Shown: positions 58,702-64,000 of the stretch, one piece after another
Layout of the letters: each line of letters opens with the position of its first letter
How positions within the stretch are numbered: position 1 is the stretch's first letter
Assembly: GCF_008271805.1 (NCBI RefSeq)
Contig: NZ_VSRY01000171.1
Coordinates: 62,001-126,000, forward strand
DNA from: Streptomyces sp. TRM49041
GTDB taxonomy: Bacteria; Actinomycetota; Actinomycetes; Streptomycetales; Streptomycetaceae
Direction: 5' to 3'
Length of the DNA: 64,000 bases
Translations under genes and position numbers: made by a program
The notes under the pieces: generated by a model
Database searches by the model: none
What the model saw: the letters and a program-made list of their open reading frames with translations, nothing else
Told to the model about the DNA's origin: nothing

Positions 58702-59142
58702 TCAGTAGTTGTTGATCCGAGATTGCCGAGCGAGGCGCCCGCCAATGTCGAGATCATTGTTGCGCAAGTCGATGCCCGTCTTGCTGAGAGCGGCCTTCTC
58801 CGCCGCAAGACGGTCGAGCAGCGTCTTGACCTGCTTCTCCCACGTCTGATGTGCCTTCTTCAAAGCACTGGACGTGTCCCAGCCATCGCCGTCCTTCGCC
58901 CCGAACTCCTTGACAGCTGCTTTCGTGCAGACGGCCGTGTGCTTGCTGTCTCGCGTGACGCCGGGTGTCAGAACCTCGTGGATCGCCTTCGCCGCCGTCT
59001 TCTTCTCCGCCGGGCTGGAGGCCAGATCCGGCCTGTCCCCACCGCCTCCTCCTGCTGCCGGAGCAAGCTGATTGAGCCGCATCCGGGCGGTCTGGCGGGA
59101 CGCCACATCCGCCTTGGTCTGCTCCCACTCATCCCAGGCCAT
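58702..59142 (-). CDS. Small helical WXG100/LXG-like partner protein
   Basis: The 146-aa protein begins MAWDEWEQTKADVASRQTAR, has a Gly-rich break (about 32-40), and ends with a long amphipathic helix containing KKAHQTWEKQVKTLLDRLAA. It is of a size and composition found in small partners encoded before WXG100-domain effectors. ATG 59142 follows a G-rich ribosome site; the longer frame adds eight residues. The 487-aa gene starts 28 bases after its stop. Confidence 0.65.
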   Translation of the reverse strand: MAWDEWEQTKADVASRQTARMRLNQLAPAAGGGGGDRPDLASSPAEKKTAAKAIHEVLTPGVTRDSKHTAVCTKAAVKEFGAKDGDGWDTSSALKKAHQTWEKQVKTLLDRLAAEKAALSKTGIDLRNNDLDIGGRLARQSRINNY

Positions 59143-59217
59143 GAATCCCCCCCCGTAGCTGGACACCTCCTGGGAAACTTACAGAACAGGGCCCACGGAA
59201 GGTAAGCCGGTACCCGG

Positions 59218-59610
59218 TCAGTGCCGTGTTTGGCCACTCTGGACCAGGAGCGGACTCGGGTCACGGTGCTGGCGGCTATGGACACCGACTGATGCCGTGC
59301 CCGTCGTTGACGTGAGCCGGAAGGGCTTCCCGAGGCTCGTCGGTTCCCAGCCCAGAAGACGTGCGCGCCGAATGCTGTCAGCGACCTCGGCAGGCAGGAC
59401 AGGGACCGTTTCGGCTCCCACCCAGTTGCGAGTGTGAGCGCGGTCGGTCTCGACCATGAGCACCGCGCCTGGACGCTCGGAGTGCTCGACGGCGTACATC
59501 ATGGACGACCATGCCATGCCCTGGCAGTACGTGGGCCGACCGCGCACGTACCAGCGGTACGACGTCCCGTCCACAGAGATGGTGCGTGAACGCTTCTTCG
59601 GCTGCGCCAT
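59218..59610 (-). CDS. Small conserved hypothetical protein
   Basis: The 130-aa protein starts MAQPKKRSRTISVDGTSYRW YVRGR (written in parts), a basic beta-hairpin beginning seen in small actinobacterial proteins of unknown function. Then comes VLMVETDRAHTRNWVGAETV and an unstructured tail. No signal peptide or membrane segment. It diverges from the phage-like remnant and lies 75 bp from the WXG-like module; a link to either is not shown. Confidence 0.6.
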   Translation of the reverse strand: MAQPKKRSRTISVDGTSYRWYVRGRPTYCQGMAWSSMMYAVEHSERPGAVLMVETDRAHTRNWVGAETVPVLPAEVADSIRRARLLGWEPTSLGKPFRLTSTTGTASVGVHSRQHRDPSPLLVQSGQTRH

Positions 59611-59680
59611 GTTGCCTCTCCTCGTCTGCTGGACGCTATCGGGCGAACGCGGTGTCCGCCCATGGGTTTAGGCTCCGCCG

Positions 59681-60047
59681 GTGACGACGCCGAGCCGCTT
59701 CCAGATGACCTTCGACGGGCGCTCGTACGCCCTCACTGTGGACGGCAAGGACGTGAGCGAGCACGTCGCTGCCGTGGACCTACACGCTGAGGCTCACGAG
59801 CTGCCACGTGTCGTGCTGCACCTCCGTCCGACCAGAGCGTGGCCCGCCGAACTCGATCTCCTCGCTCGCGTTGAGATCGGTACACCCCCGGACCCCGGTC
59901 CAGCCGCCGCCGCGTTCCTGGAGGCGCTGGAACCGTTGGAGGTGGAGCGCGCGGCCCTGGCACGGTTGGACCTGGAGAACGTACCGGGTGGGGGAGGGGA
60001 CGGCGGCGGTGCTACGGCAGCTGGTGGAGTGGGCCCGTGGCGCTTGA
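59681..60047 (+). pseudogene. Phage-like structural-region gene, frameshifted
   Basis: GTG 59681 begins TTPSRFQMTFDGRSYALTVD and continues coherently to LARLDLENVP at about 59,985. After a G-rich run the coherent sequence moves to the next frame (GTAAVLRQLVEWARGA), ending with TGA at 60045-60047. The restored product would be about 122 aa. The next gene start (GTG 60037) overlaps this stop, as in phage operons. It resembles small genes near head-tail connector genes of actinophages; specific role unknown. Confidence 0.65.
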
Positions 60048-60449
60048 TCTGTCGGGTGTGCGGCGGGTCGTGGAAGGGCTGCTCGACGATGAGGTCCGGC
60101 TGTGGAGGGATGCGGACGGCGCCTCTGCCAACGAACTGGACGAGCACACAGGTCAGTTGAAGCCGCAAGGCGGGACGGCGGTTCTGCTGTGGGAAGGTCC
60201 GGGGCGATCGTACGCCCCGGACAGCTCTCGCCCGTCCCGCCTCTGGATGGGGCGCCCGCATCGCTCCCTGGCTCGACCGCGTACCAGGCGCTGCTGCCGT
60301 TGTCGGCGCCCCCGGTGTTGCCCGACGTGCTAAGCGTTTCCCGTTCCGCGCGCGACGAGCAGCTCGTCGGGCGCCGGTTCCGGGCGGCGGAGGTCGCGGT
60401 CGGTGCGTACGCGGTGGTGCGCGTGGTGCCCTTGGAGGTGATCAGCTGA
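60037..60449 (+). pseudogene. DUF6093-like phage protein, frameshifted
   Basis: The first frame reads MALDLSGVRRVVEGLLDDEV, LDEHTGQLKPQ, VLLWEGPG. After about 60,203 it continues in a second frame as GAIVRPGQLSPVPPLDGAPA, LPLSAPPVLPDVLSVSRSAR, VGRRFRAAEVAVGAYAVVRV, ending at 60449. One G is missing in the run at 60199-60204. The reconstructed 137-aa protein fits the DUF6093 family found in tail/connector regions of actinophages. Its TGA overlaps the next start. Confidence 0.7.
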
Positions 60450-60540
60450 TGGTGGTGAACCCGCACCCCAACGCCCATCCCGACGCGGCGGCGTTCCGCG
60501 ACCCGATCGAACTGGCTGCGGCGCTGTCCGGGTTGAGGCC
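60449..60540 (+). pseudogene. Start of a third phage-like gene, 3' truncated
   Basis: ATG at 60449 (TGATGG overlap with the previous stop) begins VVNPHPNAHPDAAAFRDPIE, LAAALSG. Coding-like sequence is lost at about 60540, where a degenerate GGCCGGAGCC-type repeat begins. The remaining open frame is antisense to the acyltransferase gene. Confidence 0.5.
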
Positions 60541-60680
60541 GGCGGTCCGGCCAAGGCCAGGGCCGGAGCCACGGCCAAAGGCCGGAGCCGCAGGCAAGGG
60601 CCGGGGCGCGAGGCCGAAGCCGGCGCCGGAGGACCGCGGGGCCGAAGCCGGAGGCCCGAAGGCCGGGTCCCGGCGCCGCA
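60536..60680. repeat. Degenerate GGCCGGAGCC/GGCCGAAGCC repeat at the phage-remnant boundary
   Basis: AGGCCGG, GGCCAAGGCC, GGCCGGAGCC, GGCCAAAGGCCGG, GGCCGAAGCCGG and GGCCGAAGCCGGAGGCC follow one another with period about 10-15 bp. It marks the point where the phage-like genes stop and ends at the acyltransferase stop. Confidence 0.6.
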
Positions 60681-60686
60681 GCACGG

Positions 60687-61961
60687 CTACCGGTGCCCGT
60701 CGTCCCCGGCGCGTCCCGCGTGTGTCAGGACCGACGCGTGCGCTCCCGGTTCGGCCTCCACCCGGCCTCCGCCCTTCCGGAGGCCGCGTACCTCCGCGTT
60801 CCGGTGTCCGGGCCGGACGCGGAGCCGGTTGTCTCCCGAGGGTGCGCTGTGCGCCGCCGCTTCCTCGAGACCCGCCCGGACCTTCCGCTTCAGCCAGCGG
60901 CTCAGCGGCTTCTCGACGAGCCGGTGAACCAGGAAGGCGAGCAGCATCAGTCCCCCGACCAGGGACCCGAGCAGCACATAGGGGCTGAGGTCGGCGTGCG
61001 TCTCCGCATAGCCGAGGATCTCCCAGCCGATGTACTGGTGCAGCAGGTAGAGCGGGTAGGTGAGGGCCCCCGCGACGGTCAGCCAGCGCCACCTGATCCA
61101 GTCGGCCCTGCCGGTCGCGACGAGCGCCATCACCGCGAAGGACAGTGCCAGTACGACCAGCACCGGCCAGAACGGCATCCCCTTGTCCAACTGCCTGACG
61201 GATGCCCGCCACGTCGCGCGCGCGGTCGGCAGCGAGGCGGCGAAACACACCAGCACGATGCCCCACAGCAGCGCGGTCGGCCGGAAGCGGTACATGAGGT
61301 AGAAGGCCATGCCGGCGATGAAGTACCAGCAGTGCCCCGGCAGCAGGAACTGCCCCAGCGCCTCCCCGCCGAACTTGGTGAACGCCAGAGCGGCCACACC
61401 CCAGAGGCAGCAGAACAGCAGTACGCGTCGGTATGTCAGTCCACGCCAGGCGACCAGGGCGAACAGCAGGTAGAAGCGCAGTTCGGCGTAGAGGGTCCAG
61501 TACACGGGATCGACCGGACGTACTCCGAGAGGTTCGTGGAGCATCGTCAGATTGATCAGTACATCGGCCCAGGGGCGTCGCTCGTAACCGCCCGGCACAA
61601 GGACCAGCACGGCCGTTGTGGCGAGGACCGCGAACCAGTACGCCGGATAGAGCCGGACCACTCGGGAGGTGAAGAATTCCCCCAGTGAACGGCCCCAGCA
61701 ACTCATACAGATGACGAAACCGCTGATGAGGAAGAACAGCTGAACACCGAGCCACCCGTAGGCCGCAAAGGGGAAGGCCGTGGGAAACAGGGCCTCGCTG
61801 GGAGTCTGCCATCCCGACCCGAGGGCTATGTAGTGATACAGCACCACCATCAGGGCGGCTATCAGCCGCAGGCCGTCCAGGGCCGCCAAGCGGGACGGTC
61901 GCCCGGGCCTCGGGGATCGGGCCGAACTGGGAACTGAAACCACGTGCTTCCTTGCATTCAT
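60687..61961 (-). CDS. Acyltransferase 3 family membrane protein
   Basis: The 424-aa protein has about ten membrane segments and the family start RLAALDGLRLIAALMVVLYH with the His required in acyltransferase-3 enzymes (LYHYIALG). Then come WLGVQLFFLISGFVICMSCW and FTSRVVRLYPAYW. They O-acylate sugars or antibiotics, or modify cell-wall glycans, at the membrane. The C-terminal 60 residues are basic, polar and low-complexity. ATG 61961 is at the conserved distance. It stands alone. Confidence 0.88.
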   Translation of the reverse strand: MNARKHVVSVPSSARSPRPGRPSRLAALDGLRLIAALMVVLYHYIALGSGWQTPSEALFPTAFPFAAYGWLGVQLFFLISGFVICMSCWGRSLGEFFTSRVVRLYPAYWFAVLATTAVLVLVPGGYERRPWADVLINLTMLHEPLGVRPVDPVYWTLYAELRFYLLFALVAWRGLTYRRVLLFCCLWGVAALAFTKFGGEALGQFLLPGHCWYFIAGMAFYLMYRFRPTALLWGIVLVCFAASLPTARATWRASVRQLDKGMPFWPVLVVLALSFAVMALVATGRADWIRWRWLTVAGALTYPLYLLHQYIGWEILGYAETHADLSPYVLLGSLVGGLMLLAFLVHRLVEKPLSRWLKRKVRAGLEEAAAHSAPSGDNRLRVRPGHRNAEVRGLRKGGGRVEAEPGAHASVLTHAGRAGDDGHR

Positions 61962-62205
61962 CGGTCGGTGAACGGGCCGGGGCGGCGCGCCATGCGATGC
62001 GTCCCTTCAAGGACACCACGGCAGGGAGCGCGACTTCAGGAGTCCACACTCTTCGGGCGAGTCATCGCGTGTGCGATGTCACACGCGTGCCGAGTTCGCC
62101 GCGTCGGTGCGCCGCAGACGCGGAATGGGCACCGACGTCCAAATGATCCCTCGAACGAGTGAACCAAAAGCATAACGCCTCGAATCGCCCACGCGATCTT
62201 CACAT
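61962..62205. other. Gene-free gap upstream of the acyltransferase
   Basis: I see no gene in this 244-bp stretch. It contains a short AT-richer segment (about 62150-62175) that may belong to the acyltransferase promoter. Confidence 0.5.
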
Positions 62206-62309
62206 ACGGAAAGCAGAAAGACAGAAGGCAGGAAGACAGAAGGCAGGAAGGCGGAAGGCAGGGGGCGACAGGCAGAAGGCGGACGGCAGAAGGCAGAAGA
62301 GCAGAAGGC
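62206..62309. repeat. Purine-rich tandem repeat (GCAGAAG/ACAGAAG type)
   Basis: About thirteen 7-9-bp units such as AGCAGAA, GACAGAAG, GCAGGAAG, GCGGAAG and GCAGAAG follow one another; nearly all bases on the plus strand are A or G. It is followed directly by a perfect hairpin. The strand asymmetry could favour triplex, slippage or nucleoid binding. No gene covers it. Confidence 0.85.
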
Positions 62310-62310
62310 G

Positions 62311-62338
62311 GTACCCCGGCCTCGACAGGCCGGGGTAC
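62311..62338. terminator. Perfect 12-bp hairpin after the purine repeat
   Basis: GTACCCCGGCCT (62311-62322) and AGGCCGGGGTAC (62327-62338) close a CGAC tetraloop. It lies about 270 bases past the SpoIIE-type gene stop. The remaining 62339-62609 sequence shows no gene. Confidence 0.75.
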
Positions 62339-62609
62339 GGGGAGCCGGTGCCTGGTACTCCAGCAGGATTTCGCTGCCTGACCTGGCCTTTCGCCGGGTG
62401 GCGGGAGTGTAGCGGGACTTCGGTCGTGCGGGGGTGGTCTCATGGGGACCGCCCCTCGAACGTGCGACAACGCCGCAGGTAGTGGCAGCGGCGGGCCATT
62501 GCTTGGCGACTGCGGTCCGCCGGGGCTGGCTGACTCCGTACACGTGGAAGGGGGCGATGCGGCCTCGTGGGCAGTCCGCGTCACCTGCGCGCTTCTGCGG
62601 GGCGACCCC

Positions 62610-64000
62610 TCACAGGTCCTGCTCGGCCCAGACCGTCTTGCCGCCAGGTGCGTACCGCGTGCCCCAGCGCCGGGTGAGCTGGGCCACCAGGAGAAGTCCG
62701 CGTCCGCCCTCGTCGAACGCCCGGGACCGTTTCATGTGCGGCGTGGTGCTGCTGGCGTCGGACACCTCGCACATGAGCTCGGAGTCGCGGATGAGGCGCA
62801 GCGTCAGCGGAGGACGGGCGTAGCGGATTGCGTTGGTGACCAGTTCGCTTGCCACGAGTTCCGTGGTGAACGACAGCTCCTCCAGCCCCCACTCCGCCAG
62901 CTGCTCGGTGACGAGGCGCCGGACCCGCGCGACCTCGGGGGGGTCGGCAGCGACGGCCCAGGTGGCGATGTGGGAAGGGGGCAGTGCCCGGGTGCGCGCC
63001 AGGAGGAGAACCGCGTCGTCCTCCTGTTCCGCAGGTGAGAAACCGCGCAGCACTGTGTCACAGAGGCTTTCCAGTGAGGCCGCGGGGTCGGTGAGCAGCT
63101 CGCCGAGAAGCCGCAGGCCGTCGTCGAGATCACGGTTTCCGGAGTGCGGCAAACCGTTGGTGTAGAGCGCGATGACGCTGCCTCGGGGCAGCTCGAGAAC
63201 GTGACTCTCGAAGGGCAGCCCGCCGATGCCCAGCGGCGGACCACTCGGAAGGTCCGGGAATCGAACCACGCCATCCGGGGAGACGATGGCGGGCGCGGGA
63301 TGCCCGGCGCGGGCCATGGTGCAGTGCCGGGACACCGGGTCGTACACCGAGTAGAGGCAGGTGGCCCCGGCGACCGGTGTGTGCTGTGACGGTGTCTGCT
63401 CCCCCACCGTGTTCTCCTCCTCATCGAGGCGCAGAACGAGGTCGTCGAGATGGGTCAGCAACTCGTCGGGGGGAATGTCAATGTCGGCCAGGGTCAGCGC
63501 GGCCGTGCGCAGTCGGCCCATGGTCGCGGACGCCTCGATGCCGTGTCCCACGACGTCTCCCACCATCAGCCCCACGCGCGCCCCCGACAAGGGGATGACG
63601 TCGAACCAGTCGCCTCCGACACCCGCGCCGGACTCCGCCGGAACGTAGCGGGTCGCGATGTCCGCCGCCGAGAGGCGTACGTGGTGGCGTGGGAGCAGGC
63701 TGCGCTGCAGGGCCAGGGACGTGCCGCGTTCGCGCGCGTAGCGGCGGGCGTTGTCGACGGCAAGTGCGGCCCGGGTGGTGATCTCCCACGTGAGCAGGAT
63801 GTCGTCGGTGTCGAACACGTCCGGTGTGCGGTGACGCATGCAGTGGACGACGCCGAGCAGTGTTCCACGGGCGCGTAGCGGTGCAGTGATGAGGGAGTGG
63901 ACGCGGTGGAGCCGCAGGCTCGCCGCGTAGCGGGGGTCGCTGCCGAGCCATCGCCGGACATCCCGGTCTTCGGCCCAGTGCGCCGACGGCACGTCGGCTG
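62610..64000 (-). CDS. SpoIIE-type serine phosphatase with GAF and ATPase (anti-sigma-like) domains, 5' partial
   Basis: At least 463 residues are encoded; the frame is open to the window end. Visible parts are a GAF domain C-terminal half (VHSLITAPLRARGTLLGVVH), a PP2C/SpoIIE domain with GVGGDWFDVIPL and MVGDVVGHGIEASATMGRLR metal-binding Asp residues, and a C-terminal HATPase_c_2 domain (ELVASELVTNAIRYARPP, DEGGRGLLLVAQL) like RsbW. Such proteins dephosphorylate anti-anti-sigma factors and bind sigma regulators; Streptomyces has many. The N-terminus (often PAS or GAF) is outside the window. Confidence 0.88.
   Translation of the reverse strand, partial: ADVPSAHWAEDRDVRRWLGSDPRYAASLRLHRVHSLITAPLRARGTLLGVVHCMRHRTPDVFDTDDILLTWEITTRAALAVDNARRYARERGTSLALQRSLLPRHHVRLSAADIATRYVPAESGAGVGGDWFDVIPLSGARVGLMVGDVVGHGIEASATMGRLRTAALTLADIDIPPDELLTHLDDLVLRLDEEENTVGEQTPSQHTPVAGATCLYSVYDPVSRHCTMARAGHPAPAIVSPDGVVRFPDLPSGPPLGIGGLPFESHVLELPRGSVIALYTNGLPHSGNRDLDDGLRLLGELLTDPAASLESLCDTVLRGFSPAEQEDDAVLLLARTRALPPSHIATWAVAADPPEVARVRRLVTEQLAEWGLEELSFTTELVASELVTNAIRYARPPLTLRLIRDSELMCEVSDASSTTPHMKRSRAFDEGGRGLLLVAQLTRRWGTRYAPGGKTVWAEQDL

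Noticed and set aside
60442..62049. 535-codon minus-strand frame over the acyltransferase
   Set aside because: Low-complexity shadow frame; the 424-aa frame has membrane segments and acyltransferase motifs.
62339..62609. att site or tRNA fragment near the SpoIIE gene
   Set aside because: Some TTCG/GGTGGCG words recall tRNA arms, but no stem pairing or duplicate was found.
1..64000. CRISPR array
   Set aside because: Repeats present are contiguous short tandem units without spacers; no cas-like gene was seen.
1..64000. tRNA or rRNA gene
   Set aside because: No cloverleaf with a GTTCGA T-loop and matching acceptor stem was found on reading the gaps; a covariance-model search would settle this.

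Overview
The window reads as chromosomal DNA of a Streptomyces or a close relative. Third codon positions are almost all G or C, GTG starts are frequent, gene starts often overlap the previous stop by four bases (ATGA/GTGA), terminators are long GC hairpins without U-tracts, and the families are typical of the genus (SpoIIE-type phosphatase with ATPase domain, DUF397, CBM2-chitinase, GntR/ROK sugar operon, IclR-controlled allantoin genes). I found no rRNA, tRNA or CRISPR array.

Layout. 0-8 kb: secreted S15-type hydrolase, remnant of a GluA-type ATPase, exonuclease III, a metallo-beta-lactamase-fold protein, a PcaD-PcaC fusion whose nucleophile position is Ala, and a TetR/MFS pair with three operator copies between them. 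8-16.8 kb: decayed phenazine-type (PhzD/PhzE-like) gene ends, then a translationally coupled five-gene sugar or cyclitol uptake operon (binding protein, permease, single-domain ATPase, ROK kinase, membrane protein) with a GntR regulator and a divergent Gfo/Idh/MocA oxidoreductase. 16.9-41.3 kb: a purine-catabolism region. It holds allantoicase, allantoinase, the IclR regulator AllR, MocA-like cytidylyltransferase, malate synthase, NCS2 purine permease, 8-oxoguanine/guanine deaminase, uricase, 5-hydroxyisourate hydrolase, OHCU decarboxylase, hydroxypyruvate isomerase, tartronate semialdehyde reductase and catalase. An ABC transporter with a two-component system, a Ser/Thr kinase and a few unrelated genes are interspersed. 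Together these genes take up and deaminate purines, oxidise urate to allantoin (catalase removes the H2O2), open allantoin to glyoxylate and feed the carbon to malate or glycerate. Xanthine dehydrogenase and glyoxylate carboligase, expected partners, are not in the window. Two short palindromes recur upstream of these operons and probably define their regulon.

41.8-44.7 kb: a patch of truncated or frameshifted accessory genes (XRE-TPR, DUF397, small XRE, flavoprotein). 45-49.5 kb: membrane protein, HxlR/imine-reductase-like pair, VOC protein and a CebR-like LacI regulator with its palindromic box. 49.9-55.2 kb: CBM2-GH18 chitinase, an OmpR-type two-component system with 11-bp phased repeats in front of the chitinase, a secreted or anchored protein and a spermidine-synthase-like protein. 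55.4-60.6 kb: a second decayed accessory patch with a frameshifted FAH gene, a three-gene WXG100-like/lipoprotein module and frameshifted phage structural genes (DUF6093-like). 60.7-64 kb: acyltransferase-3 membrane protein, a purine-rich tandem repeat, and a SpoIIE/HATPase regulator whose 5' end lies outside the window. Family names are from recognition of the translated sequences; no database search was run.
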